A stretch of DNA of 64,000 nt. Source: JACVRW01 sp963751105 (lineage in GTDB: Bacteria > Actinomycetota > Thermoleophilia > Solirubrobacterales > Thermoleophilaceae). The notes beneath the pieces are model-generated. The model was given only the letters and a program-made list of their open reading frames with translations, did not search any database and was not told the DNA's origin. This document shows positions 33,889 through 41,992 of the stretch, one piece after another. Numbering within the stretch: position 1 is the stretch's first letter; every line of letters begins with the position of its first letter. The position numbers and the translations under genes were made by a program. The stretch lies in NCBI GenBank assembly GCA_963751105.1, contig CAVVTG010000002.1, positions 124,001-188,000 of the forward strand. Reading direction: 5' to 3'.

Positions 33889-34506
33889 ATGGAAGCCGCC
33901 ACCACGGAAGCACCCCGCAGGCTCGAGGGCGACAAGGCCCAGCGCATCATCGCGGCCATGCGCTCGAGCGTCGGCCGACGCGGCGCGGCGGGCTCGACCT
34001 TCGATCACGTGGCCCGCGAGGCAGGCGTGTCGCGCGGGCTCCTGCACTACTACTTCGGCTCGAAGGAGCGCCTGCTCGTGGAGGTGGTGCGCCATGACTG
34101 CGAGGTCCGCAACCGCAACATGGACGAGCGGCTCGCGCAGGCCGGCACGATCGACGAGATCCTCGACGCGCTGGTGATCGGGCTCAACGAATTCCTCGAG
34201 GACGACGCCGGCGGCCAGGCCGTGATCTACGAGATGCTCTCGGCCTCACGCCACTCGGAGGAGATCCGGGCCGAGCTGGCCGAGCTCTACCGCCAGTGGC
34301 GCGAGCGGCTGGCCGGCTGGCTGCGCATCAAGGAGCGCGACGGCGTGATCCGGCTCCAGGCCGAGCCCGAGGCCGTGGCCTCGATGCTCTTCTCACTGGC
34401 CGACGGCTTCGGCATCCAGGTCCTGTCCGATCCCGACTGGGATCAGAGCGCCGCCTTCGAGCTGGGGGTCGGGACAGCGCGCCGGCTGCTCGGCGCCGCT
34501 TCCTAG
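33889..34506 (+). CDS. TetR-family transcriptional regulator (BetI-like C-terminal domain)
   Basis: A 205-residue TetR-type repressor. The N-terminal helix-turn-helix is STFDHVAREAGVSRGLLHYY followed by FGSKERLLVEVVRHD, and the C-terminal all-helical ligand domain resembles BetI-type regulators. The frame is open upstream, but the ATG at 33889 has GAGGG before it and gives the usual short N-terminal arm. Its ligand and targets are unknown. It could regulate itself or the convergent VOC gene, whose end it overlaps by 4 bases. Confidence 0.85.
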   Translation: MEAATTEAPRRLEGDKAQRIIAAMRSSVGRRGAAGSTFDHVAREAGVSRGLLHYYFGSKERLLVEVVRHDCEVRNRNMDERLAQAGTIDEILDALVIGLNEFLEDDAGGQAVIYEMLSASRHSEEIRAELAELYRQWRERLAGWLRIKERDGVIRLQAEPEAVASMLFSLADGFGIQVLSDPDWDQSAAFELGVGTARRLLGAAS

Positions 34507-34877
34507 CGCCCCACCGCGGCGTGCGCGAGCACGCTGATCACGTTGCCGCCCGGGTCGCGCACAAAGAAGCGATGGATTCCCCAGGGCTCGTCGGTGAGCG
34601 GGTAGACGATCTCCAGGCCGCGCCGGACGCACTCGGCGTGCACCGCGTCGACGGCCGGGGGATCGCCGACGTCGATGCCCAAGCGCGGCAACGGCGGCTC
34701 GGTGCCCGGCGCCTCGGCCAGGATCTGCGCGCTGCGGTTCTGCCGGGAGCACAGCCCCAGGAAGCTCTCGGTCTCCATGGCTGTCTCCAGGCCCAGGGCG
34801 CCGGTGTAGAAGTCGGACAGGGCCTCGAAGTCGGGCCCCGCCAGGTACGGGACGATGCGGGTGACGTTCACGTTCAT
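34503..34877 (-). CDS. VOC-superfamily (glyoxalase/bleomycin resistance-like) protein
   Basis: A 124-residue vicinal-oxygen-chelate protein with two beta-alpha-beta-beta-beta units. It starts VNVTRIVPYLAGPDFEALSD and continues with FYTGALGLETAMETESFLGL. The second unit ends RFFVRDPGGNVISVLAH, the common VOC C-terminal motif. Members include glyoxalases, dioxygenases and antibiotic-binding proteins, and metal ligands are not clear enough to choose. No -10 box or ribosome binding site is obvious. It faces the TetR gene tail to tail. Confidence 0.82.
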   Translation of the reverse strand: MNVNVTRIVPYLAGPDFEALSDFYTGALGLETAMETESFLGLCSRQNRSAQILAEAPGTEPPLPRLGIDVGDPPAVDAVHAECVRRGLEIVYPLTDEPWGIHRFFVRDPGGNVISVLAHAAVGR

Positions 34878-34928
34878 GCCCGCATCCTGCCGCTCGCCGG
34901 CCGTTCCGTCTTGGAGAAACGCGAAACG

Positions 34929-35717
34929 CTAGCCCGAGATGGGCACGTGGTTGAGGAAGGGCCCGCGCGCGTCCAGGTACTCCCGCGGGGTGAGACCCGC
35001 GTGGTGCTGAAAGTCGTGAATGAGATGTGACTGGTCGTAGTAGCCGCTCTCGACGGCGACCTCGGCCCACCCGAAGGGGGAAGCGGTGTCGATTCGCGAC
35101 AGGGCAGAGCGAAACCGCTGTAGTCGCTGGTACGCCTTGGGGCTCAGCCCCACGTCGGCGCGAAACACCTGCTCCAAGCGCCGAACGGAGAGCCCGAGCT
35201 GTTCGCTCAGCGCCGCCACGCTCAGGTGCCCGGGTGCGGCGCAGATCCGGCGGGCCGCGGCGCGCGTCGCCGGATGCGCCGGGTCGTTCACACGCCGGAG
35301 CCGGGCCGACAGCGTCTGCTCGGCCGCCCGCAGCCTTGCCGCTGCGTCGCTCGCCGCGAGGACCCGACCGAGCAGCGCGTCCGCATCCGAGCCCAGGAAC
35401 CCGGCGGGCGGAACCCGCTGGTCGCGCAGCTCGGCCGCCGGTACGCCGAGGAGTGCCGGCGCGGCCCCGATCCTGAACTCCACGCCGAGCACCGAGCGCT
35501 GCTCGGCGGTGCCGAGGATGACCGGGCGGGTGGCGGGGCCCACGAGGTCGGCTCTGGCCCCGGAGAGGCTCAGGTAGAGCTCCAGCTCCGGGGTCGGCAG
35601 TCGCCGTTCGAGCTCGTGGTCGCCGCCCTCCCCTTCGTAGACCCAGATCGAGTCGACGAACTCCGCGAGGGGCCCGCGCGGCCGCGTACGCCGCAAGACG
35701 GCGCCGTCTGGGCGCAT
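34929..35717 (-). CDS. AraC-family transcriptional regulator
   Basis: A 262-residue regulator. The N-terminal half (about 1-130) resembles the DUF6597 type of AraC regulators, with LAEFVDSIWVYEGEGG and VLGVEFRIGAAPALLGVPAAE. The C-terminal DNA-binding domain has two helix-turn-helix units: VAALSEQLGLSVRRLEQVF and the classic WAEVAVESGYYDQSHLIHDF followed by GLTPREYLDAR. The ATG overlaps the last base of the glyS stop (TGATG), so it is probably read from the glyS transcript. The target is unknown. The frame is open further upstream only as a shadow of glyS. Confidence 0.87.
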   Translation of the reverse strand: MRPDGAVLRRTRPRGPLAEFVDSIWVYEGEGGDHELERRLPTPELELYLSLSGARADLVGPATRPVILGTAEQRSVLGVEFRIGAAPALLGVPAAELRDQRVPPAGFLGSDADALLGRVLAASDAAARLRAAEQTLSARLRRVNDPAHPATRAAARRICAAPGHLSVAALSEQLGLSVRRLEQVFRADVGLSPKAYQRLQRFRSALSRIDTASPFGWAEVAVESGYYDQSHLIHDFQHHAGLTPREYLDARGPFLNHVPISG

Positions 35718-37072
35718 CAGGCGGTGGCGAGCCGGCCCGCGAGCTCGTCGCCCAGCTCGCCGAGCGGCAGCCGAACCTGCTCCAGCGAGTCGCGGTCGCG
35801 CAGCGTGACCGTGTCGTCCTCGACCGTCTGGCCGTCCACGGTGACTCCCCAGGGCGTGCCGATCTCGTCCTGGCGCCGGTAGCGCTTGCCGATCGAGCCG
35901 CCCGCGTCGTACTCGGCGGGCATGCGCGTACGCAGCTCCTCGTACAGGCGCCGGGCCAGCTCGGGCATGCCGTCGCGGTTGACCAGCGGAAGCACCGCGA
36001 CCTTCACCGGCGCGACCTTGGGGTGGAGGCCGAGCACCACGCGCTGGCGGCCCTCGATCTCCTCCTCGCGGTAGGCGTCGCACATCAGGGCCAGCACCGC
36101 GCGGCCGACCCCGCCGGCCGGCTCGATCACGTGGGGCACGTAGCGCTCGCCCGTCGCGGTGTCCACGTACTCGAGCTTGTCGCCGGAGAACTTCGCGTGC
36201 TGGGTGAGGTCGAAGTCGCCCCGATTGGCTATGCCCTCGAGCTCCGACCAGCCGATCGGGTAGAGGTACTCGATGTCGCTGGTGGCCGAGGAGTAGTGCG
36301 ACAGCTCGTCGTCACCGTGGGGTCGCAGCCTCAGCTTTTCGGGGTCAAGCCCCAGGCCCTCGTACCAGGTCATCCGGGCGTCCATCCAGTGCTGATGCCA
36401 GCGCTCGGCCTCGTCGGGCGGCACGAAGAACTCCATCTCCATCTGCTCGAACTCGAGCGTGCGGAAGACGAAGTTCCCCGGGGTGATCTCGTTGCGGAAG
36501 GACTTGCCCACCTGGGCGATCCCGAAGGGCGGCTTGCGGCGCGCGTACTGGAGCGTGTTCTTGAAGTTGAGGAAGATCCCCTGAGCGGTCTCCGGGCGCA
36601 GGAAGACCGTCGAGCCCGCGTCCTTGACCGGGCCGATCGTGGTCTCGAACATCAGGTTGAACTCACGGGCATCGGTGAGGTCGCAGTCCTTGTGCTCGCC
36701 GGGGAGCTTCGAGGGCGCGTGCCCGCAGCGGATGTCGGGGTTGTTGCCCGTGCCCGCCTTCTCCTCGGCCAGATGGTCCGCGCGAAAGCGCTGCTGGCAG
36801 GCTCGGCAGTCAATGAGGGGGTCGGTGAAGCCCTCCAGGTGACCCGATGCCTCCCAGGTCCGTGGGTGCTGGATGATCGCCGAGTCGAGTGCCACCACGT
36901 CGTCGCGCTCCTGGATCATCGCCTTCCACCACTCAGCGATGACGTTGTTCTTGAGCAGTACTCCGTAGTGGCCGTAGTCGTAGGTGTTGGCGATCCCGCC
37001 GTAGATCTCCGACGCCGGAAAGACGAAGCCCCGGCGCTTCGAGAGCGCGACGATCTTGTCCATGGTCACCAC
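35717..37072 (-). CDS. glyS: Glycine--tRNA ligase (homodimeric)
   Basis: A 451-residue class II synthetase of the alpha2 type. Motifs include FVFPASEIYGGIANTYDYGH, a zinc-like insertion with CRACQQRF and CGHAP, the motif 2 region SFRNEITPGNFVFRTLEFEQ, SGDKLEYVDTATGERYVPHV and the motif 3 segment EPAGGVGRAVLALM. The C-terminal anticodon-binding domain starts HPKVAPVKVAVLPL. Three start codons are possible (GTG 37072, GTG 37069, ATG 37063); the first is preferred because a TAGGGT -10 box ends 9 nt before it. Confidence 0.95.
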   Translation of the reverse strand: MVTMDKIVALSKRRGFVFPASEIYGGIANTYDYGHYGVLLKNNVIAEWWKAMIQERDDVVALDSAIIQHPRTWEASGHLEGFTDPLIDCRACQQRFRADHLAEEKAGTGNNPDIRCGHAPSKLPGEHKDCDLTDAREFNLMFETTIGPVKDAGSTVFLRPETAQGIFLNFKNTLQYARRKPPFGIAQVGKSFRNEITPGNFVFRTLEFEQMEMEFFVPPDEAERWHQHWMDARMTWYEGLGLDPEKLRLRPHGDDELSHYSSATSDIEYLYPIGWSELEGIANRGDFDLTQHAKFSGDKLEYVDTATGERYVPHVIEPAGGVGRAVLALMCDAYREEEIEGRQRVVLGLHPKVAPVKVAVLPLVNRDGMPELARRLYEELRTRMPAEYDAGGSIGKRYRRQDEIGTPWGVTVDGQTVEDDTVTLRDRDSLEQVRLPLGELGDELAGRLATA

Positions 37073-37081
37073 GGTGCGCTG

Positions 37082-37087
37082 ACCCTA
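37082..37087 (-). promoter_or_regulatory. -10 element for glyS
   Basis: Minus-strand TAGGGT ending 9 nt before the GTG at 37072, supporting this start. Confidence 0.45.
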
Positions 37088-37158
37088 CCCACCCGCCGGA
37101 CAAGTCGGTAATTCCGGCAAGACACCGGGACTGGCGTATCGCCGCAACGGTGCTGGAG

Positions 37159-37164
37159 TAGGTT
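37159..37164 (+). promoter_or_regulatory. -10 element for the 37-residue small protein
   Basis: TAGGTT ending 6 nt before the ATG at 37171, the same arrangement as at larger leaderless genes here. Confidence 0.4.
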
Positions 37165-37170
37165 GACCGG

Positions 37171-37284
37171 ATGGTCGCCTCGGCCCTGCGCCCGATAGGA
37201 CATATCGCCGCCTGGCTGGTCTGGCACAGCACGCGGGTCTCGCTGTTCAGGGACCTCGAGGAGCCGCGGCCGCCCGGCGACTGA
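37171..37284 (+). CDS. Small amphipathic protein (37 residues)
   Basis: A short gene in the gap between glyS and the FmdB gene. It has an ATG preceded by a well-placed -10 box. The product has a hydrophobic/amphipathic middle (GHIAAWLVWHSTRVSLF) and a charged C-terminal tail ending RDLEEPRPPGD, suggesting a membrane-associated peptide. Nothing in it identifies a family, and at this length coding bias is weak evidence. The promoter position is the main reason for reporting it. Confidence 0.45.
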   Translation: MVASALRPIGHIAAWLVWHSTRVSLFRDLEEPRPPGD

Positions 37285-37301
37285 GCCGTTCTTGGCACTC
37301 A

Positions 37302-37307
37302 TATACT
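37302..37307 (+). promoter_or_regulatory. -10 element for the FmdB-like gene
   Basis: TATACT ending 9 nt before the ATG at 37317, one of the closest matches to the bacterial -10 consensus in the window. Confidence 0.5.
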
Positions 37308-37316
37308 GGGAGTGCC

Positions 37317-37673
37317 ATGCCCACCTACGAGTATCGCTGCGACCGTGGTCACACCTTCGAGGTGATCCAGCGCATGGTCGACGACCCGCTCACCGCGTGC
37401 TCCACCTGCGGAGCGCCGGTGCAACGGGTGTTCCACCCGGTGGCGGTGCACTTCAAGGGCTCAGGCTTCTACAACACCGACTACGGCAAGAAGAAGAAGG
37501 GCTCGGACAGCTCCTCTTCGAGCGGTGAGTCGTCCTCGTCCTCCGACAAGGACACCAAGAAGAAGGAGTCGAGCTCGTCCGAGTCGGGGTCTTCGAGCTC
37601 GAGCTCGGACTCGGGCTCGTCCGGGTCCGGTTCGGGCAGCTCGTCGAGCTCGTCCTCCTCGAAGTCCGACTAG
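37317..37673 (+). CDS. FmdB-type zinc ribbon protein with serine-rich tail
   Basis: A 118-residue protein. The N-terminal zinc ribbon MPTYEYRCDRGHTFEVIQRM with CSTCG about 15 residues later is the FmdB family signature (CxxxH/CxxC). FHPVAVHFKGSGFYNTDYG is also conserved in this family. From residue 58 the tail is almost only Lys, Ser, Glu, Asp and Gly, with long serine runs. FmdB proteins were named as formamidase-operon regulators, but their function is not settled. The 3' end overlaps the convergent LCP gene by 4 bases. Confidence 0.88.
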   Translation: MPTYEYRCDRGHTFEVIQRMVDDPLTACSTCGAPVQRVFHPVAVHFKGSGFYNTDYGKKKKGSDSSSSSGESSSSSDKDTKKKESSSSESGSSSSSSDSGSSGSGSGSSSSSSSSKSD

Positions 37674-38743
37674 CTCCCGTTCTCGAGCTTCTCGACCGCG
37701 TCCGCCTTGGCGCCGTCGGTGACGAACAGGTTGCTGCCGTTGCAGCAGGTGGCCTCGAGCACCTCCGTGTCCGACGAGTTGCCGGTGGCCATGTCGGCGA
37801 ACAGCGCCATCAGCTGGAGCCCGTTCATGTCGGTCTTGAGCGTGCGCGGAGCCGCCCAGCTCACGAGGGGTAGGCGGAAGAACGTGGACGGCGACTTGAC
37901 CTGACTCCCGATCGCGCGCAGCACCTCCTGCTGGCGGGCCGCGCGGTCGCGGTCGTCCTCGGCCGGCGCGCAGTTGTTCTTGCGCACCCGGGCGAAACCG
38001 AGCGCGCGTCGTCCGTCGAGCTCGTTCTCGCCCTTCTTGAAGCGGATGCCCTTCCAGAAGTTGTCGAAGGGGGGCGAGCAGATGCGCGACCGGGAGTCGA
38101 CCGTGATGCCGCCCAGCGCATCGATGAAGTTGGGGAAGTCCTCGAAGTCCACCTCCACCAGGTGGTTGATCTCGAGGCCGTTGCCGAGGAACGACTCGAC
38201 GGTCTCGATCGTCAGCGCCGGCCCCCCGATCGCATAGGCGGCGTTGACCTTGTCCACGCCGTGCCCCGGGATCTCGACCTCCACGTCGCGCGGGATGGAT
38301 AGCTTTCGCACGCCTCCCAGGGCGGCGTGCACCAGCATGATCGTGTCCGAGCGGCCCGGTCCCTGGAGCCCTTCGTCGATCGACTCGCCCGTGCGCGCGT
38401 CGGAGCCGAGCACCAGGATGTTCGTGCCGGTGAGCATGGTGCCACCGGAGGACAGGGCCCGCTCGGCCTCCGGCGAGACGCCCTCCTGGGTGGTCGCGCT
38501 GATGAGGAAGAGGGCGAGCGAGAGCACCAGCCACACGCCCACCGCGACGGCGATCCATTTCAGGACCCGCCCGGGAGTGATGCGGCGCTCGCCGTCGCGC
38601 CGCGGGCGCGGATCGTCGTCCCCGCGGCTGCGGGACAGGCGGCGCTTGAGGGCGTCGAGGTCACCGCCGCGGGCGAGCCGCTTCTTGCGCGCGCGGTAAA
38701 CGTTGTACTCCGGAGGGTCCGGAGGGCCAGAACTCGGGTTCAT
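37670..38743 (-). CDS. LytR-CpsA-Psr (LCP) family protein
   Basis: A 357-residue cell-envelope protein. A cytoplasmic basic N terminus (ARKKRLARGGDLDALKRRLS) precedes one transmembrane helix (VLKWIAVAVGVWLVLSLALF). The extracellular LCP domain starts TNILVLGSDAR and has RSDTIMLVHA, LSIPRDVEVEIPG, DKVNAAYAIGGP and ALGFARVRKNN, with the Arg residues that hold the polyprenyl phosphate. LCP enzymes attach glycopolymers to peptidoglycan. The ATG at 38743 (MNPSSGPPDPP) has GGGGGGAG just upstream; an earlier in-frame codon lacks this. Divergent from the ROK kinase. Confidence 0.92.
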   Translation of the reverse strand: MNPSSGPPDPPEYNVYRARKKRLARGGDLDALKRRLSRSRGDDDPRPRRDGERRITPGRVLKWIAVAVGVWLVLSLALFLISATTQEGVSPEAERALSSGGTMLTGTNILVLGSDARTGESIDEGLQGPGRSDTIMLVHAALGGVRKLSIPRDVEVEIPGHGVDKVNAAYAIGGPALTIETVESFLGNGLEINHLVEVDFEDFPNFIDALGGITVDSRSRICSPPFDNFWKGIRFKKGENELDGRRALGFARVRKNNCAPAEDDRDRAARQQEVLRAIGSQVKSPSTFFRLPLVSWAAPRTLKTDMNGLQLMALFADMATGNSSDTEVLEATCCNGSNLFVTDGAKADAVEKLENGS

Positions 38744-38769
38744 CTCCCCCCTCTGTATATCTACCCGGC

Positions 38770-39729
38770 ATGCCGCCAAGGCGGGTGATCGGGATCGATG
38801 CGGGAGGAACGAAGCTACTCGGGGGCGTGGTCGACGACGCCCTGGTGGTGCATCACCGGGTGCGCCGGACCTGGCGCGGGAGCGACCGGCAGGAGACCCT
38901 CGACATCTTCATGGGCGCTGTCGAGGAGGTCCGTGCAGCCGCTCCGGACGTTGAAGCCGTCGGCTTCGGCATTCCCGCTCTGGTGGAGTGGCAGACCGGA
39001 GTGTCGACCTGGTGCAACCACCTCCCGCTCGGGGGCGTGCCCTTCCGCGACCTGATGAGCGAGCGCCTTGGGCTGCCGGTGGTGGTGGACAACGACGGCA
39101 ACGCCTCGGTGCTCGCCGAGGCGCGGGCGGGAGCCGCCCGGGGCGCCGAGCACGTCGTCATGGTCTCGCTCGGCACGGGCATCGGCACGGGGCTCTATCT
39201 GAACGGCGCGGTCTACCGCGGAGCCGCCGGACTCGGCGCTGAGCTCGGTCACACGGTGCTCGAGCTCGACGGTGAGGACTGCCCCGGCGACTGCCCGGGC
39301 CGGGGCTGCTTCGAGACACTCGTCTCCGGCAACGCGATCGGGCGCGAGGGCGAGCGGCTGGCCGCCGAGCTGCCCGACTCCGCGCTCGGCCGGCGCCTCG
39401 CCGAAGGAGCGGAGATCACGGGCGGAATCGTCACCGAGCTCGCGCACGCCGGGGACCTCGCCGCGCGCTCGGCGCTGGAGACCGTCGGCCGGCGGCTCGG
39501 CTACGGGCTCGTGGGCGTGGTCAACCTGTTCAACCCCCAGGTGATCGTCATCGGCGGTGGAGCGGTCAGGGCGGGCGATCTCCTGCTCGAGCCGGCCCGT
39601 GCCGTGGTGGCCGAGCGCGCGCTCCCGCCGCCGCGCGAGGCGGTGTCGATCGTGCCGGCCCACTTCGGCGACGAGTCGGGAATGATCGGCGCGGCCCTGC
39701 TCGCGCTCGAGATGGAGACGGACGGGTGA
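38770..39729 (+). CDS. ROK-family glucokinase
   Basis: A 319-residue sugar kinase. The ATP-binding start is VIGIDAGGTKLLGGVVDD, the catalytic Asp lies in VVVDNDGNASVLAE, and VSLGTGIGTGLYLNG is the second phosphate loop. The zinc motif is CPGDCPGRGCFETLVSG, close to the ROK CxCGxxGCxE pattern with one extra spacing. The C-terminal half has FNPQVIVIGGGAVRAGDLLL. Glucose is the usual substrate of such actinobacterial kinases, but the specificity is not proven. The stop overlaps rsmI by 4 bases (GTGA). Confidence 0.9.
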   Translation: MPPRRVIGIDAGGTKLLGGVVDDALVVHHRVRRTWRGSDRQETLDIFMGAVEEVRAAAPDVEAVGFGIPALVEWQTGVSTWCNHLPLGGVPFRDLMSERLGLPVVVDNDGNASVLAEARAGAARGAEHVVMVSLGTGIGTGLYLNGAVYRGAAGLGAELGHTVLELDGEDCPGDCPGRGCFETLVSGNAIGREGERLAAELPDSALGRRLAEGAEITGGIVTELAHAGDLAARSALETVGRRLGYGLVGVVNLFNPQVIVIGGGAVRAGDLLLEPARAVVAERALPPPREAVSIVPAHFGDESGMIGAALLALEMETDG

Positions 39730-40553
39730 CCGGGCGGCTGGTGGTGTGCCCCACCCCGATCGGGAACCTGCAGGACATCACGCTGCGGGTGCTCTCTGCG
39801 CTGCGCGAGGCCGACGTGGTGGCCTGCGAGGACACGCGCCGAACTCGTGTGCTGCTCGACCGCTACGGGGTCAAGGCCACCCTCCTCTCCTACCACGAGC
39901 ACAACGAGCGGGCGCGCTCGGGCGAGCTCGTGCGTCGCATGCGGGACGGGGCGGTGGTGGCGCTCGTCTCCGACGCGGGCATGCCGCTCGTGTCCGATCC
40001 CGGCTACCTGCTGGTGCGCGGCTGCGTGGCGGCGGGCCTTCCGGTGGAGGTGTTGCCCGGCCCGTCGGCAGCCATCACCGCGCTGGTGGCCTCGGGGCTG
40101 CCGGCCGACGAGTGGCGCTTCCACGGCTTCCTGCCACGCAAGAAGGGCGAGCTGCGGCGAGAGCTGTCCGAGCCCGGGGGGACTTTGGTCGCCTTCGAGT
40201 CGCCGCGGCGCGTGCCGGCGTCTTTGGCTCTCCTGGCTGAGATCGACCCCGCGCGCGAGGTGGCGGTGTGCCGCGAGCTGACGAAGGTGCACGAGGAGAT
40301 CGTGCGGGGGAGCGCTTCGGATCTCGCCGCGCGCTACGCCGGGGCGCCACCCCGGGGCGAGGTGGTGCTGGTGATCGGGCCGGCGGCGGCCGGCTCCGGG
40401 CCTGAGGGCGGTGTGGACCCCGCCGGCCTCGACGCCCTGCAGCGGCTGGTGGACGCGGGCGCGCATCCGCGCCGGGCCGCGTCGGTGGTGGCGGAGCTGA
40501 CCGGGGGCAGCGCGAATGCGCTGTATGAGGGGTTGGTGCGGGAGGGGCGCTAG
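39726..40553 (+). CDS. rsmI: 16S rRNA (cytidine-1402-2'-O)-methyltransferase
   Basis: A 275-residue RsmI, which methylates the ribose of C1402 in the 16S rRNA decoding centre. It belongs to the tetrapyrrole methylase fold: LVVCPTPIGNLQDITLRVL, VACEDTRRTRVLLD, LSYHEHNERAR, LVSDAGMPLVSDPGYLLVR and PGPSAAITALVASGLP are all canonical. The C-terminal domain (about 225-275) includes LDALQRLVDAGAHPRRAAS. The GTG start is fused to the end of the ROK kinase gene by a 4-base overlap. A GC-rich, hairpin-rich gap follows. Confidence 0.94.
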   Translation: MTGRLVVCPTPIGNLQDITLRVLSALREADVVACEDTRRTRVLLDRYGVKATLLSYHEHNERARSGELVRRMRDGAVVALVSDAGMPLVSDPGYLLVRGCVAAGLPVEVLPGPSAAITALVASGLPADEWRFHGFLPRKKGELRRELSEPGGTLVAFESPRRVPASLALLAEIDPAREVAVCRELTKVHEEIVRGSASDLAARYAGAPPRGEVVLVIGPAAAGSGPEGGVDPAGLDALQRLVDAGAHPRRAASVVAELTGGSANALYEGLVREGR

Positions 40554-40610
40554 AGCGGCGCTTCGTCCCGGCCGCCGCCCGGCCCTTCCGCCGGGCCGGA
40601 CGGTCCGCGC

Positions 40611-40636
40611 GCCTCGCCGGGCCGCCTCGCCGGGCC
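40611..40636 (+). repeat. 13-nt perfect tandem duplication
   Basis: GCCTCGCCGGGCC occurs twice back to back (40611-40623 and 40624-40636). A related CGCCGGGCCG word is found 20 bases upstream. Confidence 0.7.
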
Positions 40637-40717
40637 GACCGGCGGAAGCGCCGGGCGCTTCGCCCCGGGCCTGCCCCGCCGACGGCCCACCCTTGCCTCC
40701 CCCGGCCGGTCCACCGT

Positions 40718-40752
40718 CCTGCCTTGTACTGCTCCTGGCAGTACAAAGCAGG
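40718..40752 (+). terminator. 15-bp inverted repeat, probable terminator of the ROK-rsmI operon
   Basis: CCTGCCTTGTACTGC and GCAGTACAAAGCAGG flank the 5-nt loop TCCTG and pair at 14 of 15 positions. It is notably AT-richer than the surroundings. There is no T tract. It could alternatively be an operator, but its place between two co-directional units favours termination. Confidence 0.5.
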
Positions 40753-40865
40753 ATTGCTCCAAATCCGGGGCCCGAAGTGTTACGGCCGGCCGCCCGGTTC
40801 CCACAGCACCGTGACAGAGACGCACGGGACGGCCAAACGCGTCACTGGGTCCCGCGATCGCACCG

Positions 40866-40871
40866 TACGGT
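40866..40871 (+). promoter_or_regulatory. -10 element for the M23 peptidase gene
   Basis: TACGGT ending 6 nt before the ATG at 40878; leaderless mRNA predicted. Confidence 0.45.
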
Positions 40872-40877
40872 CGCCGC

Positions 40878-41969
40878 ATGAGACCCCTTCTCACCGCTCT
40901 CGCTCTCGCCCTGCTCGGCCTCCTCGTCGCCGCCGCCTCCCCGGCCTCCGCAGCCTGGACCTGGCCGGTCGCCGGCGAAGTGATCACCCAGTACCGGAAC
41001 GGCGCCGATCCATACGCGGCCGGCCAGCACCGCGGTATCGACATCGCCGGTGCGGTCGGCACACCCGTGGTCGCCGCGGCGGCCGGCCGGGTGCTGCACG
41101 CCGGGACGGCGGGGTCCTCCGGGCTGACCGTGAGCGTCCGGACATCCCAGGGCGTCGACACCTCCTACCTGCACCTGTCTTCGGCCGCGGTGCGCGAGGG
41201 CGCTGCGGTCACCGCGGGGCAGCGCCTCGGCGCGGTCGGCATCACGGGCCGGCGATCGGCCGAGCAGCCCCATCTCCATTTCGGCGTGCGCGAGTCCGGC
41301 AGCCGCCACGCGTACCGCGACCCGCTCGCGCTCCTGCCGCCAGCGCCGGTGGCGGCCCCCGGTAGGCCCATGCCTGCTCCAGCGCCCGTCGGGGTTCCGG
41401 CACCGGTCGCGCCGGCTCCCGCGCCCGTCGGCTCGCCCGCGCCCGCCCCCTTGCCCCGAGTGCTCCCGTCGCCCGAGCCGCGACGCGTGCCCGACGGCCG
41501 GCGCATCCCGGCGGGTCGTCGCTTACCGACGCGTGCACCTCACGCCGAGCGCACGCCCGCCGCCCGCCCGGCACCCACGCATGGGGGAGCGCGTGTGCCG
41601 TCGCCCTCCCCGGACTTGGATCCGCGACCGGCGAGCGTTCCGGACCGATCGCCTGACACCGAACGAGCCGGCCGGACTGGGGCTCCGAGCAAGACACCGT
41701 CGGCTGCGGGCGATGCGCTGCGGGCGGGTCCGGAGCTCGGCCCGGGCAAGGCGGCCGCATCCGCTCCGAGCCCGGAACCAGGCCGGGCGGCGCCTCGACC
41801 CTCGGCTCCCAGCCACGGCAGTGGCCCCGATATCGGCTGGGCGCTGGCCTGCCTCGGCCTGCTCCTGGCCGCCGGGATCATCGGCCTCACCGGCGACGGT
41901 CGCGAAAGCGCCCGCAAGGGCGCCAGCCGGGTCTCCGCCCTGCTCCGGCCACTCTCCAGCCGTGGCTGA
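40878..41969 (+). CDS. M23-family peptidoglycan endopeptidase with membrane-anchored tail
   Basis: A 363-residue exported protein. A Sec signal (LLTALALALLGLLVAAASPA) precedes the LytM/M23 domain (about 28-150). Zinc ligands are in GQHRGIDIAG (His and Asp) and PHLHFGVRESG (HxH). TSYLHLSSA carries another conserved His. From about 155 to 315 follows a Pro/Ala/Arg-rich low-complexity linker, then a transmembrane helix (IGWALACLGLLLAAGIIGLT) and a short basic end. It is probably a cell-wall hydrolase tethered at its C terminus. The gene stands alone. Confidence 0.88.
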   Translation: MRPLLTALALALLGLLVAAASPASAAWTWPVAGEVITQYRNGADPYAAGQHRGIDIAGAVGTPVVAAAAGRVLHAGTAGSSGLTVSVRTSQGVDTSYLHLSSAAVREGAAVTAGQRLGAVGITGRRSAEQPHLHFGVRESGSRHAYRDPLALLPPAPVAAPGRPMPAPAPVGVPAPVAPAPAPVGSPAPAPLPRVLPSPEPRRVPDGRRIPAGRRLPTRAPHAERTPAARPAPTHGGARVPSPSPDLDPRPASVPDRSPDTERAGRTGAPSKTPSAAGDALRAGPELGPGKAAASAPSPEPGRAAPRPSAPSHGSGPDIGWALACLGLLLAAGIIGLTGDGRESARKGASRVSALLRPLSSRG

Positions 41970-41977
41970 GCTTCGCG

Positions 41978-41983
41978 TAGCAT
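41978..41983 (+). promoter_or_regulatory. -10 element for metG
   Basis: TAGCAT ending 9 nt before the metG ATG; likely drives metG-tatD-rsmA. Confidence 0.5.
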
Positions 41984-41992
41984 CGAACGTGG

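Larger units (their letters stand above)
40554..40877 (+). other. GC-rich gap of about 324 bp downstream of rsmI
   Basis: Very GC-rich in its first 170 bases with many CCGGGC/GCCCGG words, a 13-nt tandem duplication and a strong 15-bp inverted repeat, then the promoter of the M23 peptidase gene. No gene was recognised on either strand. The frames that are open here encode low-complexity Arg/Pro/Ala sequence typical of GC-rich non-coding DNA. Confidence 0.55.

Noticed and set aside
40554..40877. CRISPR-like repeats in the GC-rich gap.
   Set aside because: The repeats are a single 13-nt tandem duplication without spacers of regular length; no cas genes are in the window.
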